Source: Oscillospiraceae bacterium (GTDB lineage: Bacteria > Bacillota > Clostridia > Oscillospirales > UBA929). Taken from it: a stretch of DNA of 49,816 bases. Where the stretch lies: assembly GCA_009782385.1 (NCBI GenBank), contig WRJE01000008.1, forward strand, positions 1 through 49,816, written 5' to 3'. Both the position numbers and the translations under genes were made by a program. The notes under the pieces are model-generated. The model was given only the letters and a program-made list of their open reading frames with translations. It was not told the origin of the DNA and ran no database searches. Below are positions 34,065-43,209 of the stretch, in pieces; within the stretch, counting starts at the first letter, position 1; each line of letters begins with the position of its first letter.

Positions 34065-35582
34065 ATGTTCAAAATCATTGCGGCTCGTGAAGCGGCGGAG
34101 TTAATAAAAGACGGCGACTGTATCGCCATCAACGCCTTTTTGGCTCTGTCCAACCCCGAAGCTCTCCATGACGCTTTATATGAGCGGTTTATCCAAACCG
34201 GCGCGCCAAAAAATTTGCGTTTGTTCTGCGCGGCGGGATTCGGCGTATGGGATGAAAACCGTTATGCCGACCGCTACATTAAAGCGGGCGCGGTATGTGA
34301 AATTGTGGCGGGGCATTATAACAGCACACCCGCCGCCATACAAATGGCTCTCGCGGGCAAAATCGAGGCGTACTGTCTGCCGCTGGGCGTTCTGTCCCAC
34401 ACCATACGCGCCGCCGCCGCTGGGAGGGACTGGCATTTAAGTGAGGTAGGGATTGGTATTTACGCCGATCCCCGCGTGGACACCTACGCGCTTAATGACA
34501 TATCAAAAAAAGAGCTTGTTGCCTTGCGCGAAATTGAGGGCGAGGAGTATCTTCTGTATCAAACCCCCAAGATTGATGTTGCCTTTATCAAGGGTACTAC
34601 CGTTGACCCGAACGGGAACATATCCTTCGAGAAGGAGTACCTGACCGTGGACGCTCTGGCGGTGGCTCAAGCCACCAAGCGCAACGGCGGCAAGGTAATC
34701 GTTCAGGTAGAGCGGGTTAGCCATCAGTTTTCTCGCCCGCGCAATGTTATTGTTCCGGGGCTTTTAGTGGATGCCGTGGTTGTGTGCGAACCGCAGACTG
34801 ACGCAAAGGAATATAATCCCGCGCTGTCCGGTGATATGCACGTCCCCGCGTCGCATATGGACTACTTTGTAAATAAACTGTCAACCACGAAGAGAAAGAA
34901 AACCCAATCAGGCGATAAAACCGCCGACATCATCGGTGAACGCGCCGCAAGGGAGCTGCATCCCGGTCAGATTGTCAATATCGGTATCGGTATCCCCGAA
35001 ATGGTTGGCATATACGCTTCAAAGCAAGGTATCTTAAAAGACATCTATATAACGGTGGAAGCCGGCGGCGTGGGCGGACTTCCCGCGCCGGGCGTGGCGT
35101 TCGGAGCGACCATCGGCGCGGATATGATTTGCGACATAGCAACGCAGTTTGACTTTTACGATGGCGGCGGATTGGACATCTGCTTCTTGGGCGGCTTGGA
35201 AGCCGATATGCAGGGCAATGTGAACGCGCACAAACTGCCCGGCGGCTATGCAGGTATCGGCGGTTTCGCGAATATCACACACGCTACGAAGACAATCGTG
35301 TTCTGTATGAGCTTCAACACGAAAGGTCTTGTGGCATTGAACGAAAACGGCAAAATCCGCGTTGCGGAGGAAGGCTCTGTGCCAAAATTCAAAAAGGAGA
35401 TTTCCGCGATTAGTTTTTCCGGCAAAAACGCTCTTAAACGCGGACAGCGGGTACTGTATGTTACTGAACGCTGTGTTTTCGAGCTGACCGAAAAAGGCTT
35501 GGCGTTGAAAGAAGTTTACCCCGGTATTGACGAAGCGCGGCAAATTCGGGGAATGTTGGATTTTAGTATTGAAAGGAAGTAA
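34065..35582 (+). CDS. Acetate/propionate-type CoA-transferase (family I, fused alpha-beta)
   Basis: MFKIIAAREAAELIKDGDCIAINAF; KGTTVDPNGNISFEKEYLTVD; VTVEAGGVGGLPAPGVAFGA. Confidence 0.9.
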   Translation: MFKIIAAREAAELIKDGDCIAINAFLALSNPEALHDALYERFIQTGAPKNLRLFCAAGFGVWDENRYADRYIKAGAVCEIVAGHYNSTPAAIQMALAGKIEAYCLPLGVLSHTIRAAAAGRDWHLSEVGIGIYADPRVDTYALNDISKKELVALREIEGEEYLLYQTPKIDVAFIKGTTVDPNGNISFEKEYLTVDALAVAQATKRNGGKVIVQVERVSHQFSRPRNVIVPGLLVDAVVVCEPQTDAKEYNPALSGDMHVPASHMDYFVNKLSTTKRKKTQSGDKTADIIGERAARELHPGQIVNIGIGIPEMVGIYASKQGILKDIYITVEAGGVGGLPAPGVAFGATIGADMICDIATQFDFYDGGGLDICFLGGLEADMQGNVNAHKLPGGYAGIGGFANITHATKTIVFCMSFNTKGLVALNENGKIRVAEEGSVPKFKKEISAISFSGKNALKRGQRVLYVTERCVFELTEKGLALKEVYPGIDEARQIRGMLDFSIERK

Positions 35583-35632
35583 TGAGATTGTGACCCAAGC
35601 GGTCGCGTAATGCGACAGATTTTACACAGGGC

Positions 35633-35660
35633 TTGTCTATATAATAAATGGCATTATAAT
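35633..35660 (+). promoter_or_regulatory. Predicted sigma-A promoter of the P-type ATPase gene
   Basis: TTGTCT-16 bp-TATAAT. Confidence 0.6.
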
Positions 35661-35682
35661 AGAAGACAAGGGGTGATTGATA

Positions 35683-38265
35683 ATGTCACGAACGGCATCA
35701 CAGGCGCAGCCCGTTCAAGAAACGGTATCGCGTATCGCGTGGCATACACTGACAATCAGAGAGTGCTTGCGAAGACTTGATTCGCGCGAAGATGGACTTA
35801 CGGCGGCTATGGCGGACGAACGCCGTGTCAAATACGGCGATAACGAGCTTGCTCACGGGAATAAGAGAACGCTGATTTCAATATTTTTCGCGCAGTTCTC
35901 AGACCTTATGATATGGGTGCTGATTGCGGCGGCGGCTCTGTCCGCGCTGATGAGAGAACCCGTTGATACCGCGATTATACTCTTTGTCGTTATTGTAAAC
36001 GCCATTTTAGGCACAGTGCAGGAATCAAAAGCGGAACACTCGCTCGAAGCGTTAAAAAAAATGTCCGCGCCCACGGCAAAGGTTATGCGGAACGGTACGC
36101 CGCATAAAATTCCGGCGGGCGAAATAACCGTAGGCGATGTTATTATACTTGAGGCAGGAGACAGTGTCCCGGCGGATATACGCCTGTTGACCTGCAACTC
36201 GCTGAAAGTCGAGGAGTCCGCGCTTACAGGGGAATCCGTTCCCGTTGAAAAAATCTGTGCAAATCTGGATGATGCTGATTTGCCTCTGGGCGACAGATTC
36301 AATATGGCATACATGGGGACAGCCGTCACATATGGGCGGGCAATCGGCGTGGTATGCGAAATAGGTATGTCTACCGAAATCGGAACTATTGCGGAACAGC
36401 TTGCGTCCTCTGAAAAAGAGACTACTCCTTTACAGAAAAAACTTAATCAAATATCCAACGTGCTGTCCGTTGGCGTACTGTGCATAGCGGCGGTAATATT
36501 CGGCATTTCGATACTTATGAAGGGCTGGGGCAGCATACAGGATTCATTCCTGTTGGCAATCTCGCTTGCCGTTGCGGCAATTCCCGAGGGCATGGTAGCC
36601 GTTGTGACAATCGTACTGGCGATGGGCATGAGCCGTATGGCAGCAAAGAACGCGATAATCCGCCGTTTGCCCGCTGTAGAAACACTTGGTTCAACACAGG
36701 TTATATGTTCTGACAAAACCGGAACGCTTACCCAGAATCGTATGACCGTGCGGGAATTGTTCGCCGAAAAAGAGGACGAGTTACTCGAAGCTATGCTTCA
36801 CTGCAACGATGCGGCTCTTGATAAGACAGGTAAAGCCGTTGGCGACCCGACCGAAACCGCGTTGTTGGATTATCTGCTTGACAAAAACCTCGCAAAAGGA
36901 GATAATATAAGAGAACGTACCCGCGCGGGTGAGATTCCTTTCGATTCTGAACGGAAACTCTCAACGGTAGCCGTGAGAATAGGCGATAGTATAAGGCTCT
37001 ATGTCAAGGGCGCACCCGACATCCTGTTAAAACGGTGTATAAAGGGTAATATCAGTGCCGCCGAGAGCGCGAACAGCCGCATGGCAGTTCAGGCGTTGCG
37101 CGTACTCGCTTTCGCTTACAAAGACGTTCAGCGCGTGAATCTGTCTGATACATTTGGTTCTGAGAGCGGGCTTACATTCTGCGGGTTGGCAGGAATGCTC
37201 GATCCCGCCCGACCCGAGGCGAAAGCGTCTATCGCTGTATGCCGCGCCGCCGGAATACTTCCCGTTATGATTACGGGCGACCACAAGGAGACTGCCGTTG
37301 CCATAGCGAACGATTTAGGTATTCTTGGTGACGGGCGAAAGGCTGTAACGGGACAGGAACTGGCGTTGTTAAGCGACACGGAGCTTGAAAAAGAGGTAAA
37401 TAGTATCGGCGTTTACGCCCGCGTTGCTCCCGAACATAAGACGCGCATTGTATCTGCGTGGCAGAAACTGGGTAAAATCGTTTCGATGACGGGAGACGGG
37501 GTTAACGATGCCCCCGCGCTGAAGACCGCCGACATCGGAGTGGGCATGGGTATCACGGGTACTGATGTGTCAAAAGGCGCGTCTGACATGGTACTCACCG
37601 ATGATAACTTCGCGACAATAGTCACCGCCGTTGGAGAAGGACGGCGCATATTCGATAACATACACAAAACCGTAAGGTTTTTGCTGTCATCGAACGCCGG
37701 AGAGGTAATAGCCATTCTTGCCGCTACTTTGCTTAACTGGAATCTCTTGGCGGCTATACATATACTGTGGGTGAATCTGGTGACAGATACATTCCCCGCT
37801 CTGGCGTTAGGAATAGAACCCGCCGAACCCGATATTATGACGCGCAAGCCCCGCGACCAGAAGACACCATTTTTTACGGGGCGCGAGTGGTTCAGGGTTT
37901 TAATAGTTGGAGCGTTTGAGGCGTTTTTGACACTGGGCGCGTATATGCTCGGGGGCGGAGGTGTCTTAGGCACTACAATGGCATTCCTCACGCTGTCGCT
38001 GTCGCAGTTGTTTGCCGCCGTTGGATTTCAGTCGGAACGCAACAGCGTGTTTAACATGAAGCTGAAAGATCACCCCATGCTATGGCTGGCTTTTATCGGT
38101 TCTGGCGCGTTACAGGTATTGGTTGTGCTTATTCCTCCGCTGAGGACGCTGTTCAGGCTTGTGCCGCTCGGTTGGCTGAACTGGATGCAGGTCATTGCGC
38201 TCTGCCTGTGTATGCTGCTGTTCATAGAACTGCAAAAGTTTATCGCAAAACACACAAAGAGTTAA
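35683..38265 (+). CDS. P2-type cation-transporting (calcium-type) ATPase
   Basis: CSDKTGTLTQNRMTV; TGESVPVEK; MTGDGVNDAPALKTADIGVGMGITGTDVSKGASDMVLTDDNFATI; C-terminal cation ATPase region. Confidence 0.95.
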   Translation: MSRTASQAQPVQETVSRIAWHTLTIRECLRRLDSREDGLTAAMADERRVKYGDNELAHGNKRTLISIFFAQFSDLMIWVLIAAAALSALMREPVDTAIILFVVIVNAILGTVQESKAEHSLEALKKMSAPTAKVMRNGTPHKIPAGEITVGDVIILEAGDSVPADIRLLTCNSLKVEESALTGESVPVEKICANLDDADLPLGDRFNMAYMGTAVTYGRAIGVVCEIGMSTEIGTIAEQLASSEKETTPLQKKLNQISNVLSVGVLCIAAVIFGISILMKGWGSIQDSFLLAISLAVAAIPEGMVAVVTIVLAMGMSRMAAKNAIIRRLPAVETLGSTQVICSDKTGTLTQNRMTVRELFAEKEDELLEAMLHCNDAALDKTGKAVGDPTETALLDYLLDKNLAKGDNIRERTRAGEIPFDSERKLSTVAVRIGDSIRLYVKGAPDILLKRCIKGNISAAESANSRMAVQALRVLAFAYKDVQRVNLSDTFGSESGLTFCGLAGMLDPARPEAKASIAVCRAAGILPVMITGDHKETAVAIANDLGILGDGRKAVTGQELALLSDTELEKEVNSIGVYARVAPEHKTRIVSAWQKLGKIVSMTGDGVNDAPALKTADIGVGMGITGTDVSKGASDMVLTDDNFATIVTAVGEGRRIFDNIHKTVRFLLSSNAGEVIAILAATLLNWNLLAAIHILWVNLVTDTFPALALGIEPAEPDIMTRKPRDQKTPFFTGREWFRVLIVGAFEAFLTLGAYMLGGGGVLGTTMAFLTLSLSQLFAAVGFQSERNSVFNMKLKDHPMLWLAFIGSGALQVLVVLIPPLRTLFRLVPLGWLNWMQVIALCLCMLLFIELQKFIAKHTKS

Positions 38266-38292
38266 TACGGTTTCTAGAGAGGAGCAATACAA

Positions 38293-38553
38293 ATGCAAGC
38301 ACAAGCCTATGAGGGTTATTTTGAGAGCGGTACGTTTTACACTGCAGGTCAGCCACTGCGTATACCGGAGCGTAAACGTGTCCTTATAGCTATATTGGGT
38401 GACAGGCAAAGCGACATTGAAAAGCAAGCGGCATGGAACGGGTTTAAGCAAATGATGAAAGATACGGAACATGAAAATGTTTTACTGGATGATGAATCTT
38501 TTCTCCGCAGAGACAGCGGTCGTAGCTTAATCAATTTTGCGGATGAGAGGTAA
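38293..38553 (+). CDS. Putative antitoxin of a VapBC-like pair
   Basis: Small acidic protein with AF2212-like start (MQAQAYEGYFESGTFYTAGQPLRIPERKRVLIAI), immediately upstream of a PIN gene. Confidence 0.65.
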   Translation: MQAQAYEGYFESGTFYTAGQPLRIPERKRVLIAILGDRQSDIEKQAAWNGFKQMMKDTEHENVLLDDESFLRRDSGRSLINFADER

Positions 38554-38557
38554 CCTT

Positions 38558-38959
38558 ATGATATATGCGTTAGACACAAACATAATCATACACCTGCTGC
38601 GTGATACATCATCGGTAGTTTTTCAATATGATAAAGCAATGGCGCAAGGCACTTCGATAATAATTCCCCCTTACGTGGACTTTGAAATCCGCCGAGGATT
38701 GCGTTATGCGAACGCAACCGCAAAAGAGAGGATATACCAACAGTTGTGTGAGAGTTGTACTGTAGGCGAAATGCGAAGAGAAATATGGATTTATGCGGCA
38801 AACCTTTATTCCGAGTTGAGGCATAAAAAATTTACCGTAGGTGATGCCGATTTATTGATAGCCGCATATTGCTTAATTGATAAGTATACTCTTGTTACAA
38901 ACAATACCAAAGACTTTACGAAATTTCAAAATCTTCAGCTTGATGATTGGGTAAATTAA
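38558..38959 (+). CDS. PIN domain toxin (VapC-like)
   Basis: MIYALDTNIIIHLLRD; VTNNTKDFTKFQNLQLDDW. Confidence 0.9.
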   Translation: MIYALDTNIIIHLLRDTSSVVFQYDKAMAQGTSIIIPPYVDFEIRRGLRYANATAKERIYQQLCESCTVGEMRREIWIYAANLYSELRHKKFTVGDADLLIAAYCLIDKYTLVTNNTKDFTKFQNLQLDDWVN

Positions 38960-38986
38960 ACTTAGTTTACAAAGGGAGGGATTTTA

Positions 38987-39838
38987 ATGTCCGATTCATT
39001 TCCGCGCACATTAGTTGGCGGCGTATCATTGCCGCGTATGCTGATCGGCACAAACTGGCTGTTGGGATACAGTCATAGAACTCCGTCCAGCGACCGCCTT
39101 ATAGAGGAACAGAATAAAAACAGAGAAGCTATAGCCGATATTATAGAAGCGTTTCTTACATACGATATAAACGCGATTATGGCACCCGCGTCACAGAACG
39201 AAGTAGTCATTGAAGGCATTAAAATCGCCGAGGACAGAACCGGAAAAGGTGTTATTATCATTGACACACCGATACTTAATGTAGACGATACTCCCGAAGC
39301 TCGCCGCGAAGCCGAAGCGGTAATTAAAAACAGCGGTAAAATGGGTTCGGCGTTTTGTATGCCGCATCATTTTTCCGTTGAACAGCTTGTCAATAAAAAC
39401 AAACAGATCATAGACCGCTTGCCGGACTATCTATCAATGATACGCGGCAGCGGCATGATACCGGGACTGTCAGCTCATATGCCGGAACTCATAGTTTACT
39501 CAGACGAACAGGGCTATGATGTGGAGACATATATTCAGATTTACAACTGCATGGGCTTTCTTATGCAGGTCGAGATTGAGTATATCAATAACGTCATATG
39601 GTTCGCCAAAAAACCTGTAATGACCATAAAACCAATGGCGGCAGGACGTGTTACGCCGTTCGTTGGGTTAACATTCTCTTACGCGACCCTTAGAGAATGC
39701 GATATGGTAGCGGTGGGATGTTTTTCAGCGGATGAAGTTCATGAGGATGTCGAAATCGCGATGGCGGCGATTGAACGCCGCAAGCCCGGTCTAAAGGGCA
39801 GACAAAGCCCGGGCAAGAGCGCGATAATGAAGGAATAA
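38987..39838 (+). CDS. Uncharacterised protein, possible TIM-barrel fold
   Basis: Long ORF with gggaggg RBS; MLIGTNWLLGYSHRTPSSDRLIEEQN...IMAPASQNEVVIEGIK; family not recognised. Confidence 0.75.
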   Translation: MSDSFPRTLVGGVSLPRMLIGTNWLLGYSHRTPSSDRLIEEQNKNREAIADIIEAFLTYDINAIMAPASQNEVVIEGIKIAEDRTGKGVIIIDTPILNVDDTPEARREAEAVIKNSGKMGSAFCMPHHFSVEQLVNKNKQIIDRLPDYLSMIRGSGMIPGLSAHMPELIVYSDEQGYDVETYIQIYNCMGFLMQVEIEYINNVIWFAKKPVMTIKPMAAGRVTPFVGLTFSYATLRECDMVAVGCFSADEVHEDVEIAMAAIERRKPGLKGRQSPGKSAIMKE

Positions 39839-39855
39839 TAGAGTTGGAGGTCGGT

Positions 39856-40617
39856 ATGGATAACACGCCTATTGATTACAAGCGTTGGTTTGAAGCCGCG
39901 CGTTTCCGCGTTTCAACGCGGAAGTATTTCGGCGCGCCCGAAGAGGGAGAGCTTGAAAGGTTAAGCCTGTTGGCGAAAGCACTTGAGGGCGATGGCATAA
40001 GATTAAAAGTTACCGAAGCCACACCAAAGCTGTTCTCGGGATTTCAATCGTTAGCCATTAAAAACGTCACTCATGTTGCCCTGATTATCGGCAAAGAGGA
40101 TTCGCCTCTTAACCGCATTGGGTACAAGGGTGAAGCTCTGACACTCGAAGCAACGGCCATGGGACTTGCCACTTGTTGGATGGCGGGTACGTTCAAGCAG
40201 AGCGAGGCTCGTAAAATAGCGGAGCTTGAGGACGGAGAGAAATTATTCGGCTTAATTTCATTGGGCAAGCCGTCCGAGCCGTTTAAGGAAATACCGGACA
40301 GCGAACGCGGCCGTAAACCTCTCGAAAAGTTGGTGCAATCGGAGAAAGGTATGTCACTCGCCGATATTGAACCGTGGCAGAACTCCGCGCTGAAATGCGC
40401 CAGAATTGCGCCGTCGTCAGTAAATTTCCAGCCGTGGCGTTTCGCCTGCACCAAAGGTCTGATATGTATGGTTGCATCGGGATTATTCAGCAAGAAAGCG
40501 GAGTTGGATTTAGGAATCGCCATGCTGCATATTGACTTGGGTACGGCTGTTGAGGGCGTACACGGTTCATGGGGCAGAGACGGCGATGTCTGGGTATTCA
40601 CAAAAGCCAATGCGTAA
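39856..40617 (+). CDS. Nitroreductase family protein (TM1586-like)
   Basis: RFRVSTRKYFGAPEEGELERL; LTLEATAMGLATCWMAGTFKQSEA; CARIAPSSVNFQPWRF. Confidence 0.88.
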   Translation: MDNTPIDYKRWFEAARFRVSTRKYFGAPEEGELERLSLLAKALEGDGIRLKVTEATPKLFSGFQSLAIKNVTHVALIIGKEDSPLNRIGYKGEALTLEATAMGLATCWMAGTFKQSEARKIAELEDGEKLFGLISLGKPSEPFKEIPDSERGRKPLEKLVQSEKGMSLADIEPWQNSALKCARIAPSSVNFQPWRFACTKGLICMVASGLFSKKAELDLGIAMLHIDLGTAVEGVHGSWGRDGDVWVFTKANA

Positions 40618-42349
40618 AAAACGTAAGAAACGGGATATAAGAAAGCTAATCCGTTCCGGTATCACATTGATTGTTATTGCCGCCATTGCCGCGGGAGTGT
40701 ATCTTGCGGCTCCTATTGTGGTGTCAAAATACAGAGCCAATGAAGCCGCGCGCGCGGTTACCGATGAACGCCCCGAACGCGCGATTGAGATGCTGCTTCC
40801 CGAACTCGACCGCAACCCCAAGGATACAGAGTTAAGGCTAAAATTAGTCGATTTATATGTTGAGACCGGAAACTACTCCCGCGCCGAATATCTTCTTTTG
40901 CGCGGTACGTTGGAAAAGGCGGGACAGATTGAGTTGTACCGCCGCTTGTGCAACGTCTTTGTCAAACAGGACAAGCTGTTCGATGCCGTAAGTCTAATCA
41001 ACGATATGTCAAATCCTAATATTAGGGAGATGTTAATGTCGGAACGCCCGCCGATGCCGGTCTTCAACCCGTCTCCGGGCGATTACCGTGAGTTTTTAAC
41101 GGTTGCGGTCAGCGTGCGTGAGGGCGACATATGCTACCTTTCGCTGAATGGTGAAATTCCCGTACTTGCGGAAGAGTATAATGAACCGATAACTCTAACC
41201 CAAGGCATTACCAATATTAAAGCGGTAGCCGTTTCACCCGAAGGGATTGTTTCGGACTGGGTGGACATCAGCTACCGCCTTGACGATGTTATTGAGCCTG
41301 TCGTGTTTGAAGACGCTGTTATTGAGAGAATAACCCGTGAAATTCTGGGAATACCCAATGGTATAATAATAAGTGATAAATTGCAAGCGGTGAAAGAACT
41401 GTCTATTCCCGAAAACGAGAATTATGTGACATTGAACGACTTGCGTCACTTTACACATCTTGATACGCTAAAGCTCGTTGGAAACGGAACGCCCGTGGAC
41501 ATCTCCGCGCTTTGGAACTTGTCGCGGCTTAGAATAATGAGCCTAACTGATTTTGGCATAGATTCTTTTAATTTAGAATCTGTCGGTCAGCTTGAATGGC
41601 TCGAACACCTTGATTTATCAAGGAATAACATAGTATCGCTTGAGGCTTTATCCGGACTTGTATCGCTGAAAACATTGGTTATCAGCGGCAATAATATACT
41701 TGACATATCGCCGCTCGCGGAGCTGGTTTTACTTGAAAGATTAGATTTCAGTCAAAACGCGGCGGAGAGTACGGGTGCTCTCTCAGAAATGACAAATTTG
41801 AGGATTCTCAATATGTCCGGCAACCTGATTAGTTCGCTGAAAGGACTTGAAGCTCTTCGCGGTCTGGTAACTCTGGATATGAGTTCCAATTCTGTCGCGG
41901 GTAAAGAAATGACATATCTCGCGGGATTGTCCTCACTTAAAGAGTTAAATATATCCGGAAACCGCGGCTTGGAAGATATTTCGGCACTCGGAAACCTTAG
42001 CAAACTGGAGGCGTTGACCGCCGACAACTGCTCAATAAAGGATTTAACAGAGTTGGGCGGGCTTAGTTCTTTAACATTCCTGTCGCTGAATTACAACGCA
42101 ATCGAATTGTTGGATGGCTTAGAAGAGTTAGAATCTCTAAATATTCTATGGGCAAACAGAAACGAAATCAATTCACTCAGAGCCGTATCCCTCTTGCCTT
42201 TGATCGAACTGCATATCGAACATAACAAGCTGCCTTCACTTGTAAGAATCAAAGACAACGAGACGTTAAAAAAAGTTTACGCATTCGGAAATCCCTTGAC
42301 CGAGACAGTCGTGTTCAGAGAAGGCGTTGAAGTGTTTACAGGAAGATAA
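40610..42349 (+). CDS. Membrane-anchored leucine-rich repeat (internalin-type) protein
   Basis: N-terminal basic + TM; repeated LExLDLSxNNIxSLExLSGLxSLKTLxISGNNI; start overlaps nitroreductase stop. Confidence 0.88.
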   Translation: MRKKRKKRDIRKLIRSGITLIVIAAIAAGVYLAAPIVVSKYRANEAARAVTDERPERAIEMLLPELDRNPKDTELRLKLVDLYVETGNYSRAEYLLLRGTLEKAGQIELYRRLCNVFVKQDKLFDAVSLINDMSNPNIREMLMSERPPMPVFNPSPGDYREFLTVAVSVREGDICYLSLNGEIPVLAEEYNEPITLTQGITNIKAVAVSPEGIVSDWVDISYRLDDVIEPVVFEDAVIERITREILGIPNGIIISDKLQAVKELSIPENENYVTLNDLRHFTHLDTLKLVGNGTPVDISALWNLSRLRIMSLTDFGIDSFNLESVGQLEWLEHLDLSRNNIVSLEALSGLVSLKTLVISGNNILDISPLAELVLLERLDFSQNAAESTGALSEMTNLRILNMSGNLISSLKGLEALRGLVTLDMSSNSVAGKEMTYLAGLSSLKELNISGNRGLEDISALGNLSKLEALTADNCSIKDLTELGGLSSLTFLSLNYNAIELLDGLEELESLNILWANRNEINSLRAVSLLPLIELHIEHNKLPSLVRIKDNETLKKVYAFGNPLTETVVFREGVEVFTGR

Positions 42350-42351
42350 AT

Positions 42352-43206
42352 ATGAATGTACTTATCACAGGTTCAAACGGTTATATCGCCCGTATGCTTC
42401 ATGCCGCGCTGTCAGAAGCGCGGCATGAAGCGCGGCACTTAAACGTTCGCGGCGATGAATGGCGGAACACGGATTTTACCGGGTATGACAGCGTTGTACA
42501 CCTTGCGGGAATAGCGCATAACAGTTCCTTCGACCCGGAAGAGTACAGGCGCGTCAATATCGAACTGACATCGGCATTGGCAAAAAAGGCGCGTGACAGC
42601 GGCATACCGCAGTTTATATTCGTTAGTTCTATGGCGGTTTACGGTTTGAGTGACGTGTTTGCGCCCCTTAATGAACTAACGCGAAACACTCCTTTGCAGC
42701 CCAAAACACTCTACGGTAAAAGTAAGCTGTCTGCGGAATCAGAGGTTCTAAGTGTTTACGGCGATACTTCCTGCATAGTTCGACCGCCGATGGTTTATGG
42801 GGAGAACTGCCCGGGTAATTATGCCCGTTTGCGGAATATTGTGCTGAAATACAAGGTAATTCCCAATTACAAGAACAATCGCGGTATGATATATGTTCAC
42901 AATCTATGCGAAATGCTGAAACTACTTATAGAAAACCGCGCGAGTGGTTATTATCACCCGCAGGATGCTGAAACACTGTCTACGCGAAAACTGGCGGACT
43001 TGATAGCGGAAGCCAACGGCGTGAAAGTTCGCGCCATACCTATACCATTCCTCAAGTTTGCCGCCAAAGTATTACCAATAATAGGAAAAGCGTTCGGAAG
43101 CCTGTCATACAGCCCCGAATTGACGGCATATAATGATGGAAATTACCAAGTTTATGATGTAAAAAGCGCGATTGAGCGAACAGAAAAGTATTGGCGTGAG
43201 AGGTGA
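42352..43206 (+). CDS. NAD-dependent epimerase/dehydratase family protein
   Basis: MNVLITGSNGYIARML; VHLAGIAH; LYGKSKLSAE (YxxxK). Confidence 0.9.
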   Translation: MNVLITGSNGYIARMLHAALSEARHEARHLNVRGDEWRNTDFTGYDSVVHLAGIAHNSSFDPEEYRRVNIELTSALAKKARDSGIPQFIFVSSMAVYGLSDVFAPLNELTRNTPLQPKTLYGKSKLSAESEVLSVYGDTSCIVRPPMVYGENCPGNYARLRNIVLKYKVIPNYKNNRGMIYVHNLCEMLKLLIENRASGYYHPQDAETLSTRKLADLIAEANGVKVRAIPIPFLKFAAKVLPIIGKAFGSLSYSPELTAYNDGNYQVYDVKSAIERTEKYWRER

Positions 43207-43209
43207 ACC

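Noticed and set aside
33713-34153. Minus-strand 146-aa ORF overlapping the CoA-transferase start
   Set aside because: Part below about 33990 looks protein-like, but the frame runs through the CoA-transferase promoter and start with no convincing RBS. Possibly a gene remnant; not callable as an intact CDS.
37413-37991. 192-aa minus-strand ORF opposite the P-type ATPase
   Set aside because: Antisense shadow of the ATPase coding sequence.
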